From Topomyia yanbarensis (lineage: Eukaryota; Arthropoda; Insecta; Diptera; Culicidae): a stretch of DNA of 64,000 bases. The notes under the pieces were generated by a model, which did not search any database, was not told the origin of the DNA, and saw only the letters and a program-made list of their open reading frames with translations. The DNA is taken from positions 469,522,766 through 469,586,765 of the forward strand of contig NC_080671.1 in the NCBI RefSeq assembly GCF_030247195.1. The letters run 5' to 3'. The position numbers and the translations under genes are program-made. Below, in pieces: positions 1 through 11,397 of the stretch (positions within the stretch are counted from its first letter, which is position 1; every line of letters starts with the position of its first letter).

Positions 1-27
1 GGATCTAGAAGCAACAAAAAAATTGAA

Positions 28-400
28 ATGGCTATAAGACGATATGCCCATGTTTTCAATCATCTCAAAGAATCTGAAATAATGGCAGAAATTCGAGCAA
101 ATTCAACAGCAGACGATTTCGAAACTGATTTGAAAAGCGAGGAAGAAGATGTGAATGATATTGCTTCCGACGTTGAATCTGATGCAGACTCGGAAGAAAA
201 ATCTGAATATGTACTCCGGTTATGCATCAGAAGAAATTAATAGCAACACAGAAACATTTATTCGTCGTGTTCAAACGAAATGGAGCTCAGAACCAATCGA
301 CAGTCGACGTGATCTTCCGAGTACTCACCTTTTGGGAAAAAAATTGACCTTTTTACATCCATTGCCTTATACGCTGAAATCGGGATTTGCTGCGTGTTCG
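28..400 (+). pseudogene. possible piggyBac-like transposase N-terminal remnant
   Basis: An acidic stretch (DDFETDLKSEEEDVND and further Asp/Glu/Ser runs) is encoded from about 110 to 225. A frame shift near 210 then leads into a segment with the string TKWSSEP followed by basic residues. An acidic N-terminus followed by a tkWsseP-type motif is how many piggyBac-family transposases begin. The reading is broken by the frame change, and nothing resembling the DDD catalytic core follows. A TTAA-flanked element lies 340 bp downstream, which fits but proves nothing. It could be a fragment of another transposase; the assignment rests on a short motif only. Confidence 0.35.
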
Positions 401-490
401 TACTCATCATCCTGTAATTCCGGAACCGGAAGTCGGATCAATTATAAATTCAACAGCAGCCAATGGGAATGCTGTACCTTTCATTTTTCG

Positions 491-739
491 ACTACGAGAT
501 CAGTTACAATATCCCATTCCCACAATTTTCCAAGAGTCCCTGTGATGCTTAAAACATTCAATACATTGAGAATTGATAAGATAATTATTATTGTAAAATT
601 TAATTAAATTAGTTGGCTTCAATAAGTTTTTTCATCAATTTAATTAATTTTGGTTTGGAGGGGGTTTTAACCTCCAATTCATCTCCTCCACCCTTAGCTG
701 CACTTTTGCCTTAAGAGTCAAGCGAGAGAATTCTTAACC
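491..739 (+). repeat. direct repeat copy 1 (about 250 bp)
   Basis: This segment, from the words cgactacgagatcagttaca to gagcgagagaattcttaa-like sequence at its right end, recurs with roughly 85-90% identity (estimated by eye) at about 1845-2085. It contains a TTAATTAA-rich centre, a G-run followed by TTTAACCTCCAA, and a right end reading AAGAGTCAAGCGAGAGAATT. The TTAA at its very end is the insertion site of the TTAA element that follows. It could be the end of an undefined transposon or an old tandem duplication. Confidence 0.7.
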
Positions 740-1558
740 GTTATGTGTCCGACGCGGTACCCGGGTACCTTTTTAGGTTTCAATTAATGAAATTCCCATG
801 TTTTATCCATAGCTGGAAATTGAAACTTCAACTTAGAACTTCACTAAGTCTAGCTTTTGGGTTAATAATATTGTTGATATAGAAAGAGGGGGAGTGAGGT
901 GGGGCTTCTCAATTTTTTTTACTACGTAACAGGCCGACGTGGGTACCCGGGTACCCACAAAACTGAAATGTCAATAACTAAGGATAATTCCAACCGATTT
1001 TGATACTTTTAGGTGTTTTGGATTCAGGAACTCATCCATTTTTAGACTTGGTAAAAATGAATCGGAATACTTCATTCGGCTCTCAGGAATCCGGATTTCC
1101 GAAAGCATGTTCCAGTGCTGGGATGCCATTTGTGAATTTCAATGGAATACTAGCAATATGGGTATCAATATTCTTGGAATTGCATCAGTAGGATACATCT
1201 AGTGGATTTGGAACCATTTGGTGATTTAACCCCGGAACGGACATTGCGGAGCAGGTTCCCGTGGGGCTGCGAGTGGCCATTCCATTCCAATTCCATTTTT
1301 CAAACTGGGTCCCATAATAACAACTTATAGACTTCCGAGATAATTTGAAGGGTTTTGATCCGTATTACCAAAAACCAGATCGATTCATCCGGTTCAATTT
1401 TACAAATTCGAAAAGTGGACAAGTTTCTGAATCCAAAACATCTAAAAGCGTCCAAATCGGTTAAAGGAAGCCATAGTTATGATCATTTCAATTTGTGGTT
1501 ACCCAGGTACCCTCGATGGCCTGTTAAAGGTGTTTTTTGTTGGACACATAACGGTTAA
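735..1558. mobile_element. TTAA-flanked piggyBac-like non-autonomous element, copy A
   Basis: The element starts TTAACCGTTATGTGTCC and ends with the exact inverse, GGACACATAACGGTTAA. This gives 13-bp terminal inverted repeats (CCGTTATGTGTCC) between TTAA target duplications. Just inside both ends lie KpnI/SmaI-like palindromes (GGTACCCGGGTACC on the left, a degenerate version on the right, another near 940). No transposase ORF is present; the short ORFs inside look random. TTAA duplication is the hallmark of the piggyBac superfamily. A second copy in opposite orientation lies at 47789-49747. Confidence 0.8.
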
Positions 1559-1844
1559 TAATTTTAAGTTTTCATCTCAACTCTACGCATTTTAAAAAAC
1601 GTTTTCAGCAAATTTTGAAATTAAGACAAGTTCACAGGAATTAAACCATTTCCAACTTTGCAACTTATTTGATAAATTGTATCTTGTCCATATTTCAGAA
1701 CATCCCTTACAAAGTGACCTCAACATGATAGGAAATCTGACAACTGTTGTTAGTTTCAGAGTGGTAATTCTAGTTTCTATTGGAATCTTTTCATGCAGAT
1801 ATTTAATATGATATTGTTATGATTTGACTACTATGAGATCCCGA

Positions 1845-2085
1845 CTACGAGATCAGTTACAATTCTTACAATTTTCTAAGGCTCCCTGTGATGCTTAAAA
1901 CATTCAATACTTTGAGAATTTATCAGATAATTATTATTGTAGAATTTAATTAAATCAGTTAGCTTCAATAAGTTCTTTCGTCAAACCAATTAACTTTGGT
2001 TTGGGGGGGGGGTTTAACCTCCAATTTATCCCCTCCACTCTTAGCTGCGCTACAGCCTTAAGAGTCAAGCGAGAGAATTCTTAAT
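1845..2085 (+). repeat. direct repeat copy 2 (about 250 bp)
   Basis: This is the second copy of the repeat at 491-739, in the same orientation, with substitutions and small indels. Its uninterrupted right end (gagaattcttaatttctg) shows what the site looked like before the TTAA element landed at the end of copy 1. About 280 bp between the TTAA element and this repeat (1563-1844) show no recognisable content. Confidence 0.7.
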
Positions 2086-3030
2086 TTCTGAAAAATTGAA
2101 TATCTCCGATAATTTTCAACCGATTTTGATGCTCAAAATGTCATTGGACGTTAGAATGTTCTTTCGAATTATCATGAGATCAAGGACGAGGCATTGGAAA
2201 AATGTAACATAGTATTTTTTTGTGTGCTGAAGGTTCCACAAAATGTTTTCATATAAATTAAGATTTTATATGAAAACAGTTCAAACGTGGTTTTGTGGGG
2301 TATTTGATTGGGCTTTCAATCTATACTAGGTTCACTTGGAAAGTTCAGTCAACTTTTTCTTTATAACACGGTTTTATCAGAAATAAGTTACAACTTGACA
2401 AAACTGTGCCATTGTACTGAGTTAACCTTTGACATTAACTTTTTCTATTTGTATATTTGGAATAAAAGAGCATAAAAGGTAGTTATATATAAAACACATA
2501 TCCCCGAAATACCTAAATAAATAATTTTGTTCTTTTATTAAATTTCCATTGTTTTGAGCAGAGAAAATCGTCTTTTTATCTAATCAACTAAGAACACTAT
2601 TTTTAAAGTGGATTTTTATTGTACTCGGTTTTATGGGACTTTAATCAAAGCTGCAGTGTAAATCCAGATAAATTATTGAAATGAAATTGATTGTAAGGTG
2701 AATTTTTGCTTTTAGAGGTGCAAAAATGTTTTTTTTTCCAATAAAACCTGTCTTAGTATTCATCGATTCAATTATTTGCAGAGATTTAACGAATAACAAT
2801 TGTTTTCATTTTCGACCCATTTTCACACCCAACGACGACAAGTTTTACTGGAACGGAACATATTATCTATAATCCCACGAAATGCGTTATAATCCATTCA
2901 ACTATTTTGACGCAAAAACGCCCACAAGCGATTTTTAATTTCATCGACGCTTTGCTCACTTCCTGCAGCAATCGTTTCGGCTAATCGGATTCATGCCATA
3001 ATGATCTTGTTAACAATCGTTTATTGCTGC
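2086..3030. other. unassigned AT-rich DNA
   Basis: No credible coding region, RNA gene or bounded repeat is seen. The stretch is AT-rich with homopolymer runs (for example T-runs near 2730). It could be intergenic, or intronic to the candidate gene on the minus strand that starts at 3279. Confidence 0.4.
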
Positions 3031-3215
3031 TTAAAGTTGAGCAGTCCAACACGCATTGTTCCGCTTGGGTAGGCGGAAATTTTCCGCCAACATTATCCAA
3101 CAATTTGATCTAATACAAAACTTCTTAGCAGCACTAATTACGTAATCACTGTACGGCTGGAGAATACTACAACCGACATTTTTTTTTGCACGTTTCATTG
3201 TATCCATTTGCTCAC

Positions 3216-3279
3216 CTTTTGCCAGTCCGAACACGAAGATCAAAAGCGATATGATTATATTCCTCTGCATGAATTCCAT
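3216..3279 (-). CDS. candidate first exon of a secreted host protein (signal peptide)
   Basis: On the minus strand an ATG with a fair context (purine at -3, G at +4) opens 21 codons. The peptide reads as a classical signal peptide: short basic start (MEFMQR), hydrophobic core (NIIISLLIFVFGLA), then K. It is followed at once by AAG|GTGAGC, a good splice-donor match, giving a phase-1 intron, which is common after signal-peptide exons. The frame stays open to 3031, but that part is lysine- and cysteine-rich with no family resemblance and is probably intron. Downstream exons would lie to the left and none is recognised before the window edge. Only transcript evidence can confirm it. Confidence 0.4.
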
Positions 3280-5540
3280 TTCTGTTCCGTGAGGAGTTTT
3301 CGCAGCGGCACCAGCAGCAGCAGCAGCAGCGTGTTGACGTTGATGGAACCTGTCTGCCTAGCGCTGAGTACCTGCTGTCGGTCGGCCGGAGGGACTACGG
3401 TTGTACGGCTCGGGAATCCTCTTCTTTGCCTGTCTCCAATCTACACCCCCTTCAAACCCCACCACCCGCACCATGAATTGCCAAACCACGGTAGCTAATG
3501 GGCTTCATTTTTTTCCACTCGGGTGTACTTCCTACAGGAGGTGGTTTCTCGGTACCGCCCCAACTGCCTCGTTTGTTGTTTTTCTTTTCTTGTTTTGCTT
3601 AGTCACGCGAGTTTCCGCACACTTTGCTTCACCCCAAGATCGCACGTCGCACGTCTAGCTCCCGCCGTTTAGCTTAAAGCTTTAATCCAATGAAGCATTT
3701 TCATGACCTTTCCCCACAACGAGAGACACGAATTCACGTTAGAAGTAACAGATTATTTTCCGGGACTAGTTGATGACGACTATAAATACATATTCCATTT
3801 GATTCACATACATGACCTATGACTTCGCTACGCCACATAAATCTGATTACAGGTCACTCACTTTTCACTCGGTTCTGACTTTCTCGTTGGAATGTAAAGC
3901 AGAAAACATTTGCGGAATGTCGATGTCGGTACGGTTGAATAATCCCTTTCACAAGCAACACTATTCTAACCGGGTAGGGTTTCGACCCTCAAAAAGTTGA
4001 AACGAATTCTCCGTCGCAGCCAGCTTTACACAACCACTCTCACCCAGTGACCGACCGACCGTTCATAACTTTTTTTTGAATGCGCTGTTCGTCAATTTTC
4101 ACCAATCATAATCCAAGGTCGTTTACCGCCTCCTTCCGGTGCTTCTTCTGCTCGGGTGCTTTCCGGTGGCTCATCATCAGGAAGGAACTGAATCGCACCT
4201 ATTTTAATCACCTTCCACAATACAAAGTGGCCCTAGCCTAAGCGACAAAGAAAATATCGATTTTCCCTCTTTCCGCGGTGTGCTAAGCACGGAACCAGAG
4301 CCACAGATCAGATACACCGATTGCACACAATGGAATCCGACAGTTCACTTTTTATCCTCACTTCCTTATGGCACTGGAACCTCTTTTTCTTCTTGTTACA
4401 AGCAGATACAACAATTGGCTAAACCGAGCGCGCGACGCAATTCTTCCATCCCTTCCGATGATTGTCGACACCAAACTGATCTTGGATCGGGTGGAAAATA
4501 TGTGCTTTCCCTCTGGCTCTAGTCGTCCGCAGTAGTAGGCTTTTGCGTTCGGATTGCTTTTTTCCCGAACGTGTCCCCAGTATTCGCTCAACCCGCGGGA
4601 GTGACTGAGAGTGAGAAAATCGCGCGAGAGCGAACCATACCCGTCGCCGTGTTCGGGAATTTTCTCCCGCGACAGAATTTTCCTCAGCTGTGTGAAAAGA
4701 TTTTCGTTAAATTGGATTAACTATTCTTCTGGTTTGGCGATATGCGGAGGTGGTGCTGACGACACCCTTCGTGGTGGAGGCTGTCACCCGAGAGAGAGAG
4801 CGTACGAGAGTCAGAGAAACGGAGAAGTGGAAAAGTACCCGACAGAGTATACTTGGTTCGTTGCGTAGGAGATTCGGAAAATTGAAAATCCTTGCATCGT
4901 CGATCAGAGCAGTCCATGAATGGGTTTTCTCTTTCGCACATCTCAGATTTGTTTGGAAGCAAGAGTGTGGCGCCTATGGGGTGTGATGTGGCTGGTTTTG
5001 GAAAAAGAACTCAGGTCGATGGAAGTATGTGTGCGTGAGAGCAGTTTGGTGAAAATTGGTACGGGAACTATATCTTCGAGATGATGATAGTGGGTTTAAT
5101 CGAATTGGTCGCAATTGAGGTTTCTGAAAAATCTTTTGAACTTTGGTTTGAGTAAACAACATACGGTGATACAATGATTTTGTGCTACTCAAGTGACCTA
5201 GACCTGTAGATATCACCAAATGCGACACAAAACAATGTTTGAAAAATGTTGTATACCCACATAATCTTGATATGCAATAAAAAAATTGGGGGACCAGTAG
5301 CACTAAAAAAATAGCTATGCTGCCTTTTTCCAACCGATTTTCAATCTTAAAATTGTTTTGGAAAAAAGAAGAATAGACCTTTCCATGCGATGTTATGCTC
5401 CGTTGTTAAAAATATTATGCGGTTAGAGGACAGCAATATGAAAATATCCATTCTTTTGTGATTTTTTGTTAAAAACATGAAAATTACACGTTTTTATTTC
5501 AATGAACATTAGAGAATTAGAGAATATTTTGTTCCGCATC
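3280..5540. other. probable host non-coding DNA upstream of the candidate exon
   Basis: This stretch is less AT-rich than its surroundings and lacks obvious transposon ends. It holds a short CAG/CTG triplet run (about 3312-3332) that would sit in the 5' leader of the minus-strand candidate exon, GA-rich sequence near 4790-4830, and many short ORFs on both strands with no family resemblance. It may hold promoter and 5' leader sequence for a host gene, but no core promoter can be fixed. Confidence 0.35.
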
Positions 5541-5545
5541 TAAAG

Positions 5546-6365
5546 GGCGAACACGAAATTATTGCGACACATTCAACAGGACATAACTTTTTTACCATTG
5601 GGTAAAAATCAACCAAATTCTGCACACTTTCTCATTGATGTGTATTGTTTACATGCTGTCAAACTCGAAGTCGTGTTTTTCGATTCAACGAAAATGGAGG
5701 TGAACCAACGTGAGTCTAGGGAACAAATTCTTTCCAAACACCTGGAATTTCCTGACCTGTTGCACCGGCAGTTGGGAAAAATGTTGAACATTCACCATTC
5801 AACCGTCTCCAGAGTGTTGAAGCGGTTCCAGGAGCGGTTGACGTTGGACCACGGCAAAGGAGCTGGAAGAAAACCGGGACCGGAGAACAAAAAGGCGGAG
5901 GGAAAGGTGAAGCGGATGATTAAAGCAAATCCCAACGTCTCAAGCCGTGATTTGGCTAAAAAGATCGGCATGTCGCAGCGCTACGTCCAGAATGCAAAGA
6001 AGAGAACTGGATTACATACATGCAAGGTACAGAACTTCCCAAACCGCGATGAGCGGCAACAATCGACGGCTAAAACTCGGGCACGGAAGTTCTACGAGAA
6101 GATGCTGACAAAATATGGCTGCTGTGTGATGGACGACGAAACGTATATAAAAGCCGATTTTAAGCAAATTCCGGGGTTGGAGTTTTCACCGGCAAGAGCA
6201 AGTTCTATGTGGACGACAAATTTAAAAAGAAGAAAATGTCGAAGTTCGCCTCCAAATATCTCATTTGACAGGCCATCTACTCTTGCGGACTTAGGAGTGA
6301 GCCTTTCGTGACAAAGAGCACAGTAAATGGCGAGATCTACAAATCTGAGTTCCTCGAGAAGCGCC
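5546..6365 (+). mobile_element. truncated IS630-Tc1-mariner (DD37E-like) transposon
   Basis: The left end begins near GGCGAACACGAAATTATTGC and runs through a short leader into a transposase ORF. The element stops abruptly at about 6365, in the middle of the catalytic domain, where the reading passes into BEL/Pao Gag sequence. No right terminal repeat is found. The right part was lost by deletion or the junction was made by recombination. Confidence 0.65.
5694..6363 (+). pseudogene. mariner/DD37E-type transposase, N-terminal part, frameshifted
   Basis: I take the ATG at 5694 (MEVNQRES) because sequence upstream does not resemble the family. A first helix-turn-helix covers about residues 20-45 (LGKMLNIHHSTVSRVLKRF), then a GRKPGP-type basic linker, a second helix-turn-helix (SSRDLAKKIGMSQRYVQ) and the start of the DDE core with the first aspartate in VMDDETYIKADF, typical of the mosquito DD37E group. 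Near 6190 the frame shifts and later carries a stop; the shifted frame still shows FYVDDKF and TVNGEIY. The second Asp and the final Glu are absent, so no active enzyme can be made. Confidence 0.75.
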
Positions 6366-7231
6366 TTTTTGCAGAGATGCGACTCCGAAAGAAAGAAAAA
6401 GAGATGCAGCGCGCGTTCGAAAGACAGAAGGCTGAGATGGAAATGAAGATGTGTGCTGAAGAAGAAGTGCAGCAGATGGTTTGGCAAGCCGAGATGCTCC
6501 AGGAAAAGAAGGCGCAAATCGAGCGGATGAGAGCTAATGAAGAATCGTTCGATAAACAGATGGTGGCTCTGGATAAAGAGATGACGGAGCTATCGCTCTT
6601 TAAGGTGCCAAAACCGGCGTTGACAAATGTTGCTGACGATTCTCAAGCGGGATGTTCCGGCAAAATCAATCAAAAGGTGTTGATGTTGAACCAGGAGAAC
6701 ATCAAAAAGCTGACGGAAGACGACGAGGACACCGAAGAAGAAGACGACCATAATAACGACGAGAAAGGAACGGCCGTATCGAGCCAGAGCTCCGATTCGT
6801 GTATGGAGAAAAATTCCAAAATTCATTTCCCGCAGAAAATCAAAAACGTAGTAGAAGATACGAGCCAAGGCGGAAACAACAGAAGACCGCACCAACAAAA
6901 GCTCAGTTGGCCGCGAGAAAAGGGCTGACTTACAAGCTTCCTAAATTTTCAGGCAAATTAGTGCAGTGGCCATTGTTTTACGCGGCCTACAAAGCGTCCA
7001 ACGATGCCTGTGACTACATGAACCACGAAAATTTGATGAGACTACAGGAAGCACTCGAAAGTGACGCACTCGAGTTGGGGTCTGGTCAGCTACTCCTTCC
7101 AGAAACGATTCCGAGAGTCATCGAGGAATTGCGTCGGCATTATGGCCGCCCGGAGCAACTGCTAGAGAGTTTGTTAGACAAAGTCAGTCGACTGGACCCT
7201 CCCACACCGTATAATTTGAAAAGTTTTGTTC
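6366..7231 (+). pseudogene. BEL/Pao Gag, first segment
   Basis: The segment encodes a charged coiled coil rich in Met, Glu, Lys and Arg (AEMRLRKKEKEMQRAFER onward), then an acidic run (EDDEDTEEEDD). A frame change near 6895 leads into the DUF1759-type Gag core, with KLPKFSGKLVQWPLFYAAYK and RHYGRPEQLLESLLDKV. Coil, acidic linker, then DUF1759 is the usual BEL/Pao Gag order. It is interrupted after LKSFV by a 237-bp MITE and resumes at 7478. Confidence 0.8.
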
Positions 7232-7468
7232 AAGGTGCTTAGAGTTCTAAGGTAATTCGTCTTTGGCAGTAACTAGGTGAGGAGTGAGGTAAGCGTGCAG
7301 CAAGCTGCGTGGAAGAATAATGACAGCGAACAACTTTGTTTACATACTAAAATCCAAGCAAACATGCATGGGGATGTAGTAAACAATGTTGTTTGCTGTC
7401 GTTTCTAGAACCAACATGGCTGATCGGCGAATTCGAGGATCGTATCACCTGAGAATAAAAGCTCCTTT
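7232..7468. mobile_element. 237-bp hAT-like MITE inserted in gag
   Basis: GTTTTGTTC occurs directly before (7223-7231) and directly after (7469-7477) this insert, which allows an 8-bp target duplication as expected for hAT elements. The ends are imperfectly inverted (AAGGTGCTTA on the left against AAAGGAGCTT read inward from the right). Excising it joins LKSFV to PFENTVEQL in one frame, as expected for uninterrupted Gag. No ORF lies inside. Confidence 0.7.
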
Positions 7469-7477
7469 GTTTTGTTC

Positions 7478-9109
7478 CTTTCGAGAATACGGTGGAGCAA
7501 CTTTGTGGCCACCTGGAGGCCGCCGATTTACGACAACATCATTTCAACCCGCTGCTAATAAAATCGCTGGTCGCCAAGCTGCCTGATCGCGAAAAACGTG
7601 AGTGGGTCCATTATAGAAGGGGTCACACTGAAACGACGCTGCGGACTCTGACCGATTTTCTGATAAATATTGTGGAAGATGCCTGTGAAGCTAACGTTGA
7701 TGTAGAATTCAGGCCGGCTCAACCCGAGAAAAAGAAGTTGAAGGAGAAGGGTTGTTTGTATTTTCACAGTGAAGTAAGCAATCCTGCCGTCACAACGAAT
7801 GATGCAAGGAAGTTGAGGCCGTGCTATCAATGTCGGGACACAGACCATCGTCTGCGACATTGTGAGGATTTTAGGAAGCTGCGCTATGTGGAGCGACTTA
7901 AGCTGGTTAATCGTGAAAAGTTGTGTCATGTGTGCCTCAATGAGCACGGCTGGCAGTGCAAATTTAAAATTCGCTGTAATATTGGCAACTGCAGGGAGTA
8001 TCACAATCCACTTATGCATCCAGTCGGAGACGTGGTCGGATTGAGTGCACACATCAGAACAAATTGCACCGTGATGTTCCGGATTGTTCCAGTTCAGCTG
8101 TACCGTCACGCTGGTGGAGAAAAATCTCGCCGATCGCCTGTGCGCAGTTGGAGTAAAAGAACGTCTGACCATCAGGTGGACTGGAAATGTTTCGAGAGTA
8201 GAGGAATCTCACAGATTGAACCTGTGGACGTCAGGCACTAGCGCCTGTAGCGGTGGCAAGATGTTACTACACACTGTCCACACAGTCGGAAAACTGATGC
8301 TGCCACATCAAAGATTGAACAGCGAGGAGCTAGCTGCACAGTACGAGCACATGCGCGGGCTGCCTATCGAGTCGTACAATGGACAGCCACAACTGCTCAT
8401 TGGAGCGAACAATATACATTCATTTGCTCCGATAGAAGCAAAAGTTGGCACACAAATGGAGCCAATTGCGGTTCAAACTAACCTCGGATGGACGATTTAT
8501 GGTCCAAGACAATCCACTACGGCTTCAGCAGCCAACTATCTGGGCTACCATCACCGGATCAGCAATGATGACCTACACGAACTGTTAAAGAGCCACTATG
8601 CATTGGAAGAATCGGTGATCGCAATACTGCAAGAAACGGGAGAAGAGAAACGCGCCCGGGAAATACTGGAGCGTAAAACGAGACGCGTTGGTGATCGGTT
8701 CGAAACTGGGTTGCTATGGAAGGTTGACGATCCACGGTTCCCGGACAGTTATCCAATGGCTCTGCGACGGATGAAACAACTGGAAAGTCGACTCGTAAAA
8801 AATCCAAAGCTGCAAGAAAATGTCTGTAGGCAAATAGCAGAATATCAGCAAAAAGGATATGCACATATCGCTACCGCCGAAGAACTAACCGATACTGCTT
8901 CCGACCAAGTCTGGTATCTTCCGATCACTGTTGTCCAGAACCCGAAAAAGCCTGAAAAAGTTCGCCTGGCTGGCATGGGATGCTGCAGCAACGGTACAAG
9001 GAGTATCGCTGAATTCGAAATTGCTGAAAGGGCCAGACATGCTCGTCCCGCTGAGCAAAGTTCTCTATGGCTTTCGGGAATGGCGGGTTGCATTCGGTGG
9101 CGCCTTTAA
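7478..9109 (+). pseudogene. BEL/Pao Gag C-terminus, protease and start of RT
   Basis: Read with frame changes, the segment shows the end of DUF1759 (ENTVEQLCGHLEAADL, LPDREKREWVHY), zinc-binding Cys/His motifs (CYQCRDTDHRLRHC and CHVCLNEHGWQC), then a protease region around 8040-8130. There the frame shifts near 8090 (VTLVEKNLADRLCAVGV). It continues into the linker (PQLLIGANN, TNLGWTIYGP) and the first RT blocks (YLPITVVQNPKKPEKVRL, then in a third frame WDAAATVQGVSLNSKLLKGPD). The RT block stops at AFGG, where a TTAA element is inserted. Confidence 0.8.
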
Positions 9110-10047
9110 GGGACCACTTCAATGGAAAATAATGTGTTGAAAGTAAAAATATTCCAGGAACACTGTTGGTTACTTTGATTGCTTTGACAAGACATGCCAA
9201 ACAAAAATCTAGCGTTTCATTTGAAAAAGTCGTTTTTCACTAATGTTCACAACATGCTCAACAACAAACTTGGTTTGCAAAAATAAGATTATATCCTACA
9301 ATTTGAGTACTGCGTAACTGGAACTGGTCAAAGCATCTGGTCGGAAAAATGGAATCAGTATATATTTATTCGAAGATTTGTGCCCAACCATGTCCCCTTA
9401 TAACATTCCTAATGAGAAGCGAAAGGGAGACAAAAGGAAGGGGAATGGAAAATGACAACACAATACAATACACACAAAAAAGTAAACAGACTGAATTATT
9501 CATTCCCGGCCGAATAATTAACCCTACTGACAAAGCATATAGCTCTTTGCCACACTGGGTTAGAAACTATAGCATATCCTTCCTAGCTTCTTGCTTCTTG
9601 TTCGTCTATGTATATAGAACCAAAAATCCGATTACGCAATTGCATTACTGTAGAGCAATTACATATCAAAAGATTTGAAGTTCCGTAATCGAATTCACAA
9701 ATATCACACAAATAATACTCAGCACGCTGAGTAGGAAATATGTGACAATTGAGTTTACAATGTCCAGTCAGTGCTTTGACTAGAATATTACAACTGACAT
9801 CAAAGTTTCTTTTGAAGAAGAAATATCTAAAAAATGAAAGGTCTGGTAATTTCAGTCCGCCGATAACGATTTTTTGTAGAATTTGCCATCACAGTAAAAA
9901 AATATTTTGATGAAACACTCTTTGCTGTAGAGAGGAGGTAAGTTTTACACTGCCTCTCTTGTATTCAAATTATCATTTAGCTACTCAATTTTTATAAACT
10001 TTTTTTCACCGTCATATATCTACTAATTCAAAAAAAATATAACCATT

Positions 10048-10284
10048 TCTCGACAAACATATGATTACGGCTTAAAAGCCAACTGTCAAAATTCTCTTTG
10101 AAAGGAAATTCTGGACAAACCGTTACTGGCTAAACACAGTTTGCAGCAGTTAATGAAAGAGAAAACTTTTCTCTTTTGTTTATTACCAACATCTGTGATT
10201 GATGAGTAACGGTTTGTCCGGAATTTCCTTTCAAAGAGAATTTTGACAGTTGGCTTTTAAGCCGTAATCATATGTTTGTCGAGA
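10048..10284. repeat. 237-bp fold-back palindrome (80-bp arms)
   Basis: Positions 10048-10127 and 10205-10284 are inverted copies with about one mismatch over 80 bp, separated by a 77-bp loop. The arms begin TCTCGACAAACATATGATTA. No target duplication is evident. The near-perfect arms suggest a recent fold-back MITE inside the larger TTAA element. Confidence 0.85.
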
Positions 10285-11007
10285 TTTATTGTTATAAAAG
10301 ATATTTGTAAGTCTGTAATAACGACCCTAATCAAACTAGCAATCTAGTTGAAAATTGGCTTATGATCAGATGTGATTTCGTTTCTTTTGTAACGCAATGC
10401 TTATCTCTACGTTCTACTCATATGACACTTTATAAACTGATATCATTTTATTGTCAAACATGTTATCGCAATATTTTCAACTTCTTCTAGCGAGGGTAGA
10501 TTCATAAACTGTTTTTCATCATCAATCCTTTTTCTGTGTTTTCATTCTCTATTTGATTGTCCATTCTAAGACAATCGCTGGCAGTTGTCTTTGTTTAATT
10601 TGATAACAGATTTCTCATCCTGATCCTATCTGATCCCGCAGAACTTTTCTTTTTTGTGGTCTATTTAGACTCGTAAAATTTTTGCAAATCTTTCCAGCAA
10701 AAGCTTATCTCGTACTTCGAAATTTTTTTCTCGAGGTACCTTTTCTTACATCGATAAAAAATTTTACCGGCTCTCACTTGAATGTGTAAGTTGCCTGTAT
10801 CGCCGCTGCAAGCATTCGACTCACAGTCTGGATTCTCTCGTTTGTCGCTATTGGTCATTCAACGTTGATCCAGCCGTTCCACAGATGCCCTTTTGTGTTT
10901 TCTAACACTTTGTGACTGTAGTAGACCGCCTCGTGAACCTGATACCTTGCTGTGTTTAGTTTATTTTTGATTAGTATCTCAATTCGTTGAGCTTTTCAAC
11001 ATATTCT

Positions 11008-11397
11008 TTAGCAGCATCCTGATTCAAAAGTCACTGTTTGACCAAGCTTGTAAATAGTTCTCTCCCAGCACATCATGGTCAGAATCGACGATTTTTGGAA
11101 GATACTAACATCGACGACATCAACGAAATAACCATTTATCAAAACCTGGTTGTTTTGAAAACACGTTTCGCCATTTGAATGTCTACAAATGCGTTTCCGA
11201 ATATTTTGTTGTACTAAGTAAGTATTACACATAGCCATTTTTCTGACTGCTGCGATATTGACATTTACGCTGTCGTTGGTGGTTCTGGAGAGACTCTCAT
11301 CATCAATAACTAGGCGAAAAAATTCTTCCCTAGCGACCTTTGCATTTGCCACCCCGCTGATCAGCTTCACGCCATGTTTTATGTACTCTTCATACAT
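11008..11397 (-). CDS. unrecognised ORF (129 aa) inside the TTAA element
   Basis: An open frame with an ATG (MYEEYIKHGVKLISG) carries several cysteines and a DDES string, but no domain that I recognise. It could be a relic of the element's transposase, whose other parts are lost, or chance. A second minus-strand ORF at 10661-10858 (65 aa, with cysteines and many lysines) could be another part of the same gene. Coding status is uncertain. Confidence 0.25.
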   Translation of the reverse strand: MYEEYIKHGVKLISGVANAKVAREEFFRLVIDDESLSRTTNDSVNVNIAAVRKMAMCNTYLVQQNIRKRICRHSNGETCFQNNQVLINGYFVDVVDVSIFQKSSILTMMCWERTIYKLGQTVTFESGCC

